Source of the DNA: Alphaproteobacteria bacterium
Lineage (GTDB): Bacteria > Pseudomonadota > Alphaproteobacteria > UBA828
Reading direction: 5' to 3'
Length of the DNA stretch: 64,000 nucleotides
Assembly: GCA_022826345.1 (NCBI GenBank)
Contig: JAJDVB010000222.1
Span: 1-64,000, forward strand
Part shown: positions 44,213-53,933 of the stretch, piece after piece
Position numbering within the stretch: the stretch's first letter is position 1
How the letters are laid out: each line of letters starts with the position of its first letter
Made by a program: the position numbers and the translations under genes
Notes under the pieces: model-generated
The model's database searches: none
What the model saw: the letters and a program-made list of their open reading frames with translations, nothing else
Told to the model about the DNA's origin: nothing

Positions 44213-44734
44213 ATGGCGATGACATCAGACAGCGGGCGGGGGATGACCGTCGAGGAGCGCGACGCGTTCCTCACCTCGGGCACGATGTTCGCGAAGATCG
44301 CCACCACGATGGCCGACGGATGGCCGGTGGTGAGCCCGGTCTGGTACGACTGGCTGGCGCAGGACAACGCATTCCTGGTGATCAGCAAAGCGCGCACCAG
44401 CATGGTGCAAAACCTGCACCGCGACCCGCGCTGCGGTCTCCTCGTCGACAATCCGGGCCTGCCCTACATGCGGGTGAGCGCGCTCGGCGAAGCGGAGTTT
44501 CTGCCCGACGACTTCGACTGGATCACGCCGGCCCGCAAGATGGCGGAGCGGTACCTGGGCGCGCCGGGCGTCGCCTACGCCGAAACGACGTTCGGATTCC
44601 CCCGGGAGCCCTTTCTCGTCCACGTGCGAAAGATGACCACCTGGAACGGAGGCGGGTTCGACCGCACCTTCTTCCGGCCCACCACCTGGCACGACGTGTC
44701 CGCCCCTCAATCGCCGAACGACCCCGGCGCCTAG
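44213..44734 (+). CDS. Pyridoxamine 5'-phosphate oxidase-like FMN-binding protein
   Basis: A 173-residue split-barrel flavin protein. The segment FAKIATTMADGWPVVSPVWYDW is the usual first-strand signature, and SKARTSMVQNLHRDPRCGLLVDN is the K-x-x-x-x-x-N-x-x-x-x-P-x phosphate-binding region. Start ATG 44213 is preferred because GGAGAG is at 44200-44205; an earlier ATG at 44177 lacks a ribosome site. The C-terminal WNGGGFDRTFF is unusual but not disruptive. Function may be F420 or FMN-dependent reduction or general flavin binding. Confidence 0.82.
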   Translation: MAMTSDSGRGMTVEERDAFLTSGTMFAKIATTMADGWPVVSPVWYDWLAQDNAFLVISKARTSMVQNLHRDPRCGLLVDNPGLPYMRVSALGEAEFLPDDFDWITPARKMAERYLGAPGVAYAETTFGFPREPFLVHVRKMTTWNGGGFDRTFFRPTTWHDVSAPQSPNDPGA

Positions 44735-44832
44735 ACGCCACGAACGCTCTCCATCTCGTCGGACATGGCCGCAGCCGCCGGCTTGCGCCGGACCGGAGAC
44801 AGGATCAACGACGCCGACCGTAGAGGTTCCGC

Positions 44833-45771
44833 TTGCCCGACCTGATTGCCATTGGAGAACCTCTTGCGGAGATGGCCGCCGAAACGGCCGGCCGATTGGG
44901 AGATGTCGATCGTTTCCGCAGCGGCTGGGGCGGGGACACGGCCAACTTCGTGCTCGCGGCCGCGCGCCTAGGGGGCGACTGCGGCTATGTCACGCGGGTC
45001 GGGCAGGATGCGTTCGGCGCGGCCTTCGTCGCGATGCTGGAAACGCATGGCGTCGATGTGGCCCAAGTCAAAGTCGACGCGGATCACCACACCGGCCTCT
45101 ATTTCGTCACCTATACGGAGGATCGAAAGCACCGCTTCGACTATGTGCGCCGCGGCTCGGCGGCGAGCCACCTCGCGAGCGCGGATATAGACCCCGGCTA
45201 CGTGGCGGGCGCGCGTGTCCTGCACGCGAGCGGCATCTCGCAGGCGATCTCCCGCTCGTGTGCGGACGCGGTCCGCGTGGCGATGGAGCTGGCGCAGAAG
45301 GTCGGCACCACCGTCAGCTACGACGCCAACGTGCGCCCGGCGCTCGGGGACCGCGACACGCTGCGCCACAACTTCGAGGCCGCCGTGGCGCTCGCCGACA
45401 TCGTTTTCGTGAGCGAGGAAGATTCCACCTATCTGTACGGCGGCACCCCGCTCGAAGCGGTTCTCGATCGTATCGTGGGGGAGCGGCCCCGGCTCGCGGT
45501 GGCGAAGCTGGGAGCCGACGGCTGTCTCATCAAGAGCGATACCGGGGAGCATCGTCACATTCCGGCGTGGAGGGTCGACGCAGTCGATGCCACCGGAGCG
45601 GGCGATGCGTTCAGTGCCGGCTTCGTCCTGTCCCTGCTCCGCGATGCCGAGCTTGCCGAGGCAGGCCGTTACGCCAACGCGGTGGGCGCTTTGACCGCAT
45701 CCGGTGTCGGCGCCATCGCACCTCAGCCGAGCCATGCCGAGGTGATGACCCTGATGAGAAATGCGGGCTAG
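44833..45771 (+). CDS. PfkB-family carbohydrate kinase (2-keto-3-deoxygluconate-kinase-like)
   Basis: A 312-residue sugar kinase. The opening AIGEPLAEMAAE and GWGGDTANFVLAAARLGG match the first PfkB signature, and AVDATGAGDAFSAGFVLSLL is the second signature with the catalytic Asp. Of the family, the arrangement most resembles KdgK. Start is a TTG at 44833 (LPDLIAIG); no ATG fits. No sugar dehydratase or aldolase gene is adjacent, so the substrate is not clear. It stands between the PNPOx-like gene and the PuuE-like gene, all in the same direction. Confidence 0.85.
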   Translation: MPDLIAIGEPLAEMAAETAGRLGDVDRFRSGWGGDTANFVLAAARLGGDCGYVTRVGQDAFGAAFVAMLETHGVDVAQVKVDADHHTGLYFVTYTEDRKHRFDYVRRGSAASHLASADIDPGYVAGARVLHASGISQAISRSCADAVRVAMELAQKVGTTVSYDANVRPALGDRDTLRHNFEAAVALADIVFVSEEDSTYLYGGTPLEAVLDRIVGERPRLAVAKLGADGCLIKSDTGEHRHIPAWRVDAVDATGAGDAFSAGFVLSLLRDAELAEAGRYANAVGALTASGVGAIAPQPSHAEVMTLMRNAG

Positions 45772-45839
45772 AGTGACGGCCATCGGCCCATGACCTGGCA
45801 CAACATGCCCGCTCCCCAATCGCCGAGGATCCCTGTCCC

Positions 45840-46748
45840 ATGAACACCATGAACGACCGCAATTTCGTCGGCTACGGGCGCAGCCGCCCGCGCCCGCCCT
45901 GGAGCGACCGGAGCCCGCTCGCGCTGAGCCTCGTCCTCAACTACGAGGAGGGCGCCGAGCGGTCGATCCTCAACGGCGATGCCACGTCCGAGAGCTATAT
46001 CCACGAGATTTGCGGCATCGAGGCGCGCGAGGGCCAGCGGGACCACAACACCGAGAGCCTTTACGACTACGGCGCGCGCGCCGGCGTCTGGCGCATCTTG
46101 CGGCTCTTCGAGGAGCTGGGCGTGACGGCGACCATTTTCGGCGTGGGCCAGGCGCTCGCGCTCAATCCGGATGTCGGCCGCTACTGCGCCGGGCAGGGTT
46201 TCGAGGTCGCGAGCCACAACTGGCGCTGGTTCGACTATGCCACCGTCCCCGAGGACGTCGAGCGCGAGCACATCCTGAAGTCGAAGGAGACCATCCGCGA
46301 GCAGACGGGCGAGGCGCCGGTCGGCTTCTACTGCGGACGGGTGAGCGCGAACTCACGCCGGCTCGCCATCGAGTGCGGCGGCCTGCTCTACGATTCGGAC
46401 GCCTACGACGACGACATCCCCTACTGGCTGGAGCTGGAGGGGGGCGAGCGCCACCTCGTCATCCCCTACGCGCTCGACAGCAACGACATGAAATTCAGCA
46501 CGCCGAACGGCTTCGCCTCGCCGGTGGCATTTGCCGAGTACCTCTGCGCGGCCTTCGACGAGCTTTACCGGGAGGGCGTCAACGGGCACCCCGCGATGCT
46601 CTCCGTGGGCCTTCACTGCCGCGTCATCGGGCGACCGGCGCGCTTGGCGGCGCTCCGCCACTTTCTGGAGCACGTTCTGCGCCAAGATGACGTGTGGATC
46701 TGCCGGCGGGCGGATATCGCGCGGGCGTATCACGGCATCGACGGGTAG
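45840..46748 (+). CDS. puuE: Polysaccharide-deacetylase-fold hydrolase, PuuE-type allantoinase-like
   Basis: A 302-residue NodB-fold protein. The N-terminal FVGYGRSRPRPPWSDRS then ALSLVLNYEEGAERSILNGD closely match PuuE, a cofactor-independent allantoinase that differs from chitin deacetylases in having NYEEG in place of the T-F-D-D-G motif. FEVASHNWRWFDY provides the His pair, and a Tyr-Asp-rich strand (SDAYDDDIPYW) follows. It would hydrolyse allantoin or a related ureide. Other ureide genes are not adjacent, but the window has a hydantoinase at 24547-25995. The specificity is inferred. Confidence 0.8.
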   Translation: MNTMNDRNFVGYGRSRPRPPWSDRSPLALSLVLNYEEGAERSILNGDATSESYIHEICGIEAREGQRDHNTESLYDYGARAGVWRILRLFEELGVTATIFGVGQALALNPDVGRYCAGQGFEVASHNWRWFDYATVPEDVEREHILKSKETIREQTGEAPVGFYCGRVSANSRRLAIECGGLLYDSDAYDDDIPYWLELEGGERHLVIPYALDSNDMKFSTPNGFASPVAFAEYLCAAFDELYREGVNGHPAMLSVGLHCRVIGRPARLAALRHFLEHVLRQDDVWICRRADIARAYHGIDG

Positions 46749-46757
46749 GGTGGCGGC

Positions 46758-47558
46758 ATGGCAGGGCGTCTCGACGGCAAGGTCGCGTTGATCACGGGCG
46801 CAGGCTCGGTCGGCCCCGGCTGGGGAAACGGCCGCGCCACCGCCGTGCTCTTCGCCCGCGAAGGCGCGCGCGTCGTCGCGGTCGATCGCAACACTGCGGC
46901 GGCCGAGGCGACGCGGCAGATGATCGAGAGCGAGGGCAACGCCTGCGCGGTGGAGACCGCGGACGTAACCGACAGCGCTCAGATCGAGCGGGTGATGTCG
47001 GAAGTCTGCGAGCATTGGGGCGGGTTGCACGTGCTGGTCAACAACGTGGGGGGCTCGGTGCCCGGCGGCCCGGTTGAACTCAGCGAGGAGGACTGGGCCG
47101 GGCAACTGGAGTTCAACCTCACCAGCGCTTTCCTCACCACCCGCTGCGCCCTCCCCATCATGGAGGCGCAGGGCGCGGGCGCTATCGTCAACATCTCCTC
47201 GGTCGCCGGGCTCCGCTTCGTCGGCAACCACCACGCGGCCTATGCGGCGGCGAAGGCCGGGCTGGTGCAGTTCACCAAGGCGGTGGCCGTGCAGTACGCA
47301 GCGCGCGGCGTGCGCTGCAACTCGATTTCGGTCGGTCTCATGCACACCCCCCTGGTGGAGGCGCGGCTTGCCGCGCAGTACGGCGGCGGCGACCTCGAAG
47401 CTCTGGTCGAGAAGCGCCACGCCCAGGTACCCATGGGCCGCATGGGCTCCGGCTGGGACGTGGCCCACGCCGCGCTCTTCCTGGCCTCGGACGAGGCTGG
47501 GTACGTGACTGCCGCCGATCTGGTCGTGGACGGCGGCCTCACCGCCAAGTGCGACTGA
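46758..47558 (+). CDS. Short-chain dehydrogenase/reductase
   Basis: A 266-residue classical SDR. Cofactor motif GAGSVGPGWGNG is slightly longer than the usual TGxxxGxG; the active-site Ser is in VNISSVAG and the Tyr-x-x-x-Lys is YAAAK. NNVGG stands for the NNAG motif. NADP or NAD use is not resolved (acidic D in VAVDRN suggests NAD). It starts 10 bp after the PuuE-like gene and is probably co-transcribed with it. Confidence 0.9.
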   Translation: MAGRLDGKVALITGAGSVGPGWGNGRATAVLFAREGARVVAVDRNTAAAEATRQMIESEGNACAVETADVTDSAQIERVMSEVCEHWGGLHVLVNNVGGSVPGGPVELSEEDWAGQLEFNLTSAFLTTRCALPIMEAQGAGAIVNISSVAGLRFVGNHHAAYAAAKAGLVQFTKAVAVQYAARGVRCNSISVGLMHTPLVEARLAAQYGGGDLEALVEKRHAQVPMGRMGSGWDVAHAALFLASDEAGYVTAADLVVDGGLTAKCD

Positions 47559-47577
47559 GGGCACAACCGTAACGCCC

Positions 47578-48342
47578 GTGATCGAGGGGATTGCACGACG
47601 CGACCGGCTTATTGTCCTGGCCGGCCTCGCGGTCGCGGCCGCGCTCGCCTGGCTTTACCTCATCGACATGGCCCTCGATATGGGTGGCGACATGGCGCAC
47701 GCGGACGGCGCCATGATGCAGATGCAGGCCTGGAGCGTGACCGACGGCCTGCTGATGTGGGCCATGTGGGCGGTGATGATGGTGGCGATGATGGTGCCGA
47801 GCGCGGCGCCGATGATCCTGATCTTCGCCCGCGTGGACCGTTCTCAGAGCGGTGGCCGCCCCTTCACGGCGACGACGCTCTTCGCGCTCGGTTACGTGCT
47901 GGTCTGGGCAGCGTTCAGCGTCGCCGCGACGGCGATGCAGTGGGGGCTGCAGAACGCGGCGCTGCTCTCGCCCATGATGGTCGCCACCAGCACGATCCTC
48001 GGCGGCGTGCTGTTCGTCGCCGCCGGCGTCTATCAGTGGACGCCGCTCAAGTACGCCTGCCTCAAGCATTGCCGTTCGCCCATGGCCTTCATCATGGGGC
48101 ACTGGCGGCCGGGCCGGTCGGGCGCCTTCCGCATGGGGCTCGGCCACGGCGCCTTCTGCCTCGGCTGCTGTGGCTTCGTGATGGGGCTGCTCTTTGTCGG
48201 CGGGGTGATGAACCTCGCCTGGGTGGCGGCGATCACGGTCTTCGTCGTCGCGGAGAAGCTCATGCCCAGGGGCGAGTGGGTCGCGCGCGCAGGCGGCGTC
48301 GCGATGGTCGCTGCCGGGATCTACCTCCTCGTCGCGCCGTAG
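47578..48342 (+). CDS. DUF2182 predicted metal-binding membrane protein
   Basis: A 254-residue integral membrane protein with about six or seven helices and notably many Met, His and Cys residues (MDMALDMGGDMAHADGAMM-type N-terminal stretch, named in part: DMGGDMAHADG; LKYACLKHCRSPM; GAFCLGCCGFVMG). It belongs to the DUF2182 family of putative copper or heavy-metal-linked membrane proteins. Start GTG 47578 lies 20 bp after the SDR. Function unknown. Confidence 0.85.
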   Translation: MIEGIARRDRLIVLAGLAVAAALAWLYLIDMALDMGGDMAHADGAMMQMQAWSVTDGLLMWAMWAVMMVAMMVPSAAPMILIFARVDRSQSGGRPFTATTLFALGYVLVWAAFSVAATAMQWGLQNAALLSPMMVATSTILGGVLFVAAGVYQWTPLKYACLKHCRSPMAFIMGHWRPGRSGAFRMGLGHGAFCLGCCGFVMGLLFVGGVMNLAWVAAITVFVVAEKLMPRGEWVARAGGVAMVAAGIYLLVAP

Positions 48343-48348
48343 GCGCGC

Positions 48349-49137
48349 TTATCGAGCAGTCGTGCCGCCGTCGATGGGAAGCAGGGTGCCGGTGACGAAG
48401 CCGGCGGCGTCGGAAGCGAGGTACATCACCGCGTGGGCGATATCGAGCGGCTCGCCCACCTTGCCGAGCGGGATGTGCTCCTTGAGCTTCTCGCGGATTT
48501 CCTCGGAAGAAATGTCGAGGTGCGCCCAGCCCAGGTCGGTCATGGGCGTGTCGATATCGCCGGGACAGACCGCGTTGACGCGGATGCCGTCGCGTGCGTG
48601 ATCGATCGCCATGCACTTGGTCAGCATGACGATGGCGCCCTTGGTCGCGCTGTAGGCAGGCAGCCGCTCGTAGGCGATCAGCCCGCACTCCGATGACATG
48701 TTGACGATCGCGCCGCCCGCGCCTTGTGCCTTCATCTGGCGCACGGCAGCCCGCGCCATGAAGAAGCTGCCGCTGACGTTGATACCGATCAGGTGGTCCC
48801 AATCGTCGTCCGAGGTCTCGTCCACCGGCCCGTGCAAGCAGATTCCGGCATTGTTGAAGAGCACGTCGAGCCGGCCGAAGCGGTTCACCGTCTCGCCCAC
48901 TAGCCGGTCGCAGTAGGCGGAATCCGCTACATCGCCGAGACTCAGCGCCGCGCTGCCGCCGCTGCCCACGATGGCGTCCAGCACCGCGCCGCCGCGCGCC
49001 GCATCGCGCCCGTTGAGCATGACGTTGGCGCCGTGGGCGGCGAAGGCCTTGGCGGTGCCTTCGCCGATGCCCGAGCTGGCACCGGTGACCAGCACCGTCT
49101 TCCCGGCGAATGCGTCGTTGGCGAAGACTGAGGTCAT
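48349..49137 (-). CDS. Short-chain dehydrogenase/reductase (glucose/ribitol or 3-oxoacyl reductase type)
   Basis: A 262-residue classical SDR with intact motifs: GASSGIGEG (cofactor), NNAG, active-site Ser in VNMSSECG, and YSATK. LNGRD following the cofactor motif suggests NADP preference. Start ATG 49137 follows GGGAGG. It lies 41 bp downstream of the amidase gene in the same direction, so the two may be co-expressed. The substrate is unknown. Confidence 0.9.
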   Translation of the reverse strand: MTSVFANDAFAGKTVLVTGASSGIGEGTAKAFAAHGANVMLNGRDAARGGAVLDAIVGSGGSAALSLGDVADSAYCDRLVGETVNRFGRLDVLFNNAGICLHGPVDETSDDDWDHLIGINVSGSFFMARAAVRQMKAQGAGGAIVNMSSECGLIAYERLPAYSATKGAIVMLTKCMAIDHARDGIRVNAVCPGDIDTPMTDLGWAHLDISSEEIREKLKEHIPLGKVGEPLDIAHAVMYLASDAAGFVTGTLLPIDGGTTAR

Positions 49138-49178
49138 GGGAGCCTCCCTTTGGGCCGGTTGCGCCGTGCAACCGTGGT

Positions 49179-50624
49179 TCAACGTGCGAGGACCGGCGGC
49201 CGGCGGTCCTTCCAGGGCTTCGCCGCCTCAAGCTGGCCGGCGAGGCGGAAGAGCGTGCTCTCGTCGCGTTCGCGGCCCACGAGCTGCACGCCGACCGGCA
49301 ACCCATCCGCCGTCATGTGCAGCGGCAGCGACATGCCGGGCAGGCCGCTCGCGTTGAAGGGCGCCGTGAACACGGCATCCGGCCCCATCAGCTCGGCGTT
49401 GTAGCGGTCGATATCGCCCATGGTCATCGGGTAATGGCCGTGGACACGCGCGGGATGGCCGATCACCGGCATGAGGTGAACGTCGCAGTCCGCGAGGCTC
49501 GCGATCAGATCGCGGCCGATCTGGCGCAGCACGTTCACGTCGCGGTAGTGCTGCGGCCCGTCGATGGCCTTGCCCTTCTGGATGATCCCCCAGATCAGCG
49601 GCGCGACATCGTCTTCGGTCACCGGGCGGCCGATGAGCGCCTCGGAATCCTCGAAGCCCGAGGCGGTCTGGGCGGCGGTCATCTGCGTGTACGCGCACCA
49701 GAACCGCTCCCAGTCGAGGTCGAGCTCCCGTTCCTCCACCCGATGGCCGAGGCTCTCGCAGAGCGCCGCGGCATCGCGCACCGCCTGCGCCACCTCCTCG
49801 TGGATGAGGTTGCCGTCCGGCGCAGTGGTCGTCACGCCGATGCGGAGCGTGCCGGGGTCGCGCCCCACCTCGTCCAGGTAGGGCGTCGCTGGCATGTCGG
49901 TGTAGTAGACATCGCCCGTCACCCGCCCGCCGACCGCGTCCAGATAGGCGGCGCTCTCGCGCACCGTGTGGGTCACGGTGAGGAAGGTCGCCCCGCCGTA
50001 CCAATAATCGGGGTAGGGATCGAGCGTCACTCGGCCGCGCGAGGGCTTGAGCCCGACCAGCCCGCAGTGGGAGGCCGGCACCCGCGTCGAGCCAGCGCCG
50101 TCGCTCGCATCGACGAAAGGCACCATGCGGGACGCCAGCGCCGCCGCCGCGCCGCCGCTGGAGCCCCCCGGCGTGCGCTCCAGGTTCCAGGGGTTGCTGG
50201 TGCGGCCGAAGAGGGTGGGCTCGGTCGCGAGGCACCAGCCGAACTCGGGCGCGTTGCTGCGGCCGAGCAGCACGAACCCCGCCTGCTTGATCCGCCGCGT
50301 GTAGGTCATGTCGGCGGGGCAGATGAAGTCCTTGAAGTAGCGGCAGCTGTTGGCCAGCGGGATGCCCTCCCAGAGCGTGCCGAGATCCTTGAGCAGGAAG
50401 GGCACGCCCTTGAAGGGTCCGTCGGGCAGCGCCGGGTCGGCGGCGGCCTTGCGGCCATAGTCGAAGAGCGGGATGGAGACCGCGTTGAGCGTCGGGTTGA
50501 GCGCCTCGATGCGGCGGATCGCCTCCTCGGCAAGCTCGGCCGGCGTCACCTCGCCCGCCTTCACCAGCTGGGCGATATCGAGCGAATCCCGCTCGTCAAA
50601 CAGGGCTCCAATATCCGCGCTCAT
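49179..50624 (-). CDS. Amidase (amidase-signature family)
   Basis: A 481-residue amidase. The Ser-cisSer-Lys triad is visible: Lys in FLLKDLGTL (near residue 76), cis-Ser in RTPGGSSGGAAAAL and nucleophile Ser in ASDGAGSTRVPAS, where GAGS replaces the usual GGGSIR by one residue. Start ATG 50624 has GGGAGG five bases upstream; the longer frame from 50711 passes through the groEL terminator and is not used. It hydrolyses an amide of unknown identity. Confidence 0.9.
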   Translation of the reverse strand: MSADIGALFDERDSLDIAQLVKAGEVTPAELAEEAIRRIEALNPTLNAVSIPLFDYGRKAAADPALPDGPFKGVPFLLKDLGTLWEGIPLANSCRYFKDFICPADMTYTRRIKQAGFVLLGRSNAPEFGWCLATEPTLFGRTSNPWNLERTPGGSSGGAAAALASRMVPFVDASDGAGSTRVPASHCGLVGLKPSRGRVTLDPYPDYWYGGATFLTVTHTVRESAAYLDAVGGRVTGDVYYTDMPATPYLDEVGRDPGTLRIGVTTTAPDGNLIHEEVAQAVRDAAALCESLGHRVEERELDLDWERFWCAYTQMTAAQTASGFEDSEALIGRPVTEDDVAPLIWGIIQKGKAIDGPQHYRDVNVLRQIGRDLIASLADCDVHLMPVIGHPARVHGHYPMTMGDIDRYNAELMGPDAVFTAPFNASGLPGMSLPLHMTADGLPVGVQLVGRERDESTLFRLAGQLEAAKPWKDRRPPVLAR

Positions 50625-50705
50625 GGGGCCTCCCTGGCTGGCTACGCCGGCTGTCACTAAGCGCGACGGCGCGCGTTGCACATATCCCGTGGTCCCGGCC
50701 GCTGC

Positions 50706-50738
50706 AAACAAAAAGGGGCGGGCCCTCGGGCCCGCCCC
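50706..50738 (-). terminator. Rho-independent terminator after groEL
   Basis: On the minus strand, an 11-bp G+C stem (GGGGCGGGCCC/GGGCCCGCCCC, 50715-50738) is followed by TTTTTGTTT (50706-50714). The structure begins 23 bp after the groEL stop. This is the clearest intrinsic terminator in the window. Confidence 0.92.
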
Positions 50739-50761
50739 GATCGTAAGCCTGAAAGGCTGAG

Positions 50762-52417
<1,656 letters not shown>

Positions 52418-52432
52418 CTACGAGCGGCCCGC

Positions 52433-52747
52433 CTACGCGGCCTTCTTCGACTTCTTGCCGGTCTCGACGATGGCCATGATGTCGGACTCCTTCATGAACA
52501 GGAGCTCGTCACCGTCGAGGGTCACTTCGTTGCCGGACCACTTGCCGAACAGCACGCGATCGCCCGGCTTCACGTCCAGCGGATGCAGCGTGCCGTCATC
52601 GCCTCGGGTTCCGGGGCCCACGGCCACGATCTCGCCTTCCTGCGGCTTCTCCTGGGCCGTGTCGGGGATGATGATGCCGCCGGCGGTCTTGGTGTCCTCG
52701 CCGATCCGGCGAACCACGACCCTGTCGTGCAGCGGTCGAAACTTCAT
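52433..52747 (-). CDS. groES: Co-chaperonin GroES (Hsp10)
   Basis: A 104-residue co-chaperonin. The mobile-loop region [24 protein letters not shown] and the opening [12 protein letters not shown] are canonical. Start ATG 52747 (MKFRPLHD) with GGAGGA upstream is preferred to a frame beginning 12 bases earlier. It is the first gene of groESL. The CIRCE element lies 43 bp upstream of the start. Confidence 0.98.
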   Translation of the reverse strand: MKFRPLHDRVVVRRIGEDTKTAGGIIIPDTAQEKPQEGEIVAVGPGTRGDDGTLHPLDVKPGDRVLFGKWSGNEVTLDGDELLFMKESDIMAIVETGKKSKKAA

Positions 52748-52790
52748 TGGTTCCTCCACGTTCGTCTGAATAGTCGTCTGGTAGCAGGTG

Positions 52791-52817
52791 TTAGCACTCG
52801 CTAGAAGTGAGTGCTAA
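52791..52817. promoter_or_regulatory. CIRCE operator (HrcA binding site) of groESL
   Basis: TTAGCACTC (52791-52799), nine bases, then GAGTGCTAA (52809-52817): a perfect match to the CIRCE consensus. HrcA represses groESL here at normal temperature. A possible minus-strand -35 (TTGCTT) lies 17 bp before a -10-like TAGCAC that overlaps the left arm, which would place the operator on the promoter. The divergent SDR begins 136 bp away on the other side. Confidence 0.97.
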
Positions 52818-52953
52818 CACCATTGGCGCGGCGAAGCAAGCGTCCGTTTGCGCTCGGAGCGCGCGATCGCGGTAAATGTCCGAGGTTTCCTCCGGCCTTG
52901 CGCGGGCGATCCGGCGGGCGTCAGGATGGCGCCGCAGCAGGGGATATGGAGCC

Positions 52954-53733
52954 ATGGATCTTGGAATCAAGGGGCGCCGGGCAATCGTCTGCGCCGCGAG
53001 CCGCGGGCTCGGCCGTGCCTGTGCGCAATCGCTCGCACGTAACGGTGTCGATCTCGTCATCAACGGGCGCGATAGTGCGGCGCTCGAAGGCACGGCGCGC
53101 GATATTCGCGGGGAGACGGGCGTCGCCGTGGAGACCGTGGCCGGCGACATCAGCAATCCGGCGGTTCAGGCCGCGCTGATCGAGGCCTGCCCCGAGCCCG
53201 ACATCCTGGTGAACAACAATGGCGGGCCGCCCCGCCGGGATTTCCGCGAGATCGACCGCGACGCCTTCCTCCAAGGCGTGGTGATGAACATGGCGACACC
53301 TGTGGAGATGATCCAGCGTGTGGTGGACGGCATGACCGCGCGCGGCTTCGGGCGCATCGTCAACATCACCTCGATCTCGGTGAAGATGCCGGTCCCCGGT
53401 CTCGACCTCTCCAGCGGCGCGCGCGCAGGCCTCACCGCCTTCGTCGCCGGCATTGCGTCCGGGGTCGCCGACCGCAACGTGACCATCAACAACGTCTTGC
53501 CCGGCTATTTCGACACCGAGCGTCTGCGCAGCAACATTGCGTCCGGTGCCGAGGCGACGGGTACCGAGCTCGCCGCGTTCACCGAGCAGCACATGGCGTC
53601 GGTTCCGGCCAAGCGCTTTGGCGATCCCGCCGAATTCGGCGAGGCCTGTGCCTTCCTCTGCAGCGTCCAGGCCGGTTACATCACCGGCCAGAATCTCGTG
53701 ATCGACGGCGGCCGCTGCGGCAGCGTCTGGTAA
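52954..53733 (+). CDS. Short-chain dehydrogenase-like protein with degenerate active site
   Basis: A 259-residue SDR-fold protein. The cofactor motif is CAASRGLGRACAQSLARNG (A-S-R-G-x-G-R) and the NNAG equivalent is VNNNGGPPRRD. The Ser of the active site is in NITSISVK, but 13 residues on, where Tyr is expected, lies Ser, and the Lys four beyond it is Arg (LSSGARAG). This replacement means ordinary SDR catalysis is unlikely, though related proteins with the G-L-D-L-S motif exist and form a defined subgroup. The start at ATG 52954 has GGAG very close. It is divergent from groESL. Confidence 0.85.
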   Translation: MDLGIKGRRAIVCAASRGLGRACAQSLARNGVDLVINGRDSAALEGTARDIRGETGVAVETVAGDISNPAVQAALIEACPEPDILVNNNGGPPRRDFREIDRDAFLQGVVMNMATPVEMIQRVVDGMTARGFGRIVNITSISVKMPVPGLDLSSGARAGLTAFVAGIASGVADRNVTINNVLPGYFDTERLRSNIASGAEATGTELAAFTEQHMASVPAKRFGDPAEFGEACAFLCSVQAGYITGQNLVIDGGRCGSVW

Positions 53734-53933
53734 AACCTCTTCTCCAACCCCAAGGAGGGGGCGCTGTACAGACTGTGGGCAGTTATCAAGTCTCTGTGGT
53801 TGGGCTCCCGCCGCCAGTTAAGGGAACGGCAAACACCGATGTCGAAACACGCTATCGGTGCGTAGGACCTTATTGATCGTCTTTGTGGCCAAATCCATAA
53901 TGGCCGTGTTACGAGGGAAAGGGATACTTGGTC

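Noticed and set aside
37765..44823. A 2352-codon open frame on the plus strand across seven genes
   Set aside because: It runs opposite to clear minus-strand genes with full motifs and has low-complexity Arg/His/Val-rich translation, typical of a shadow frame in GC-rich DNA.
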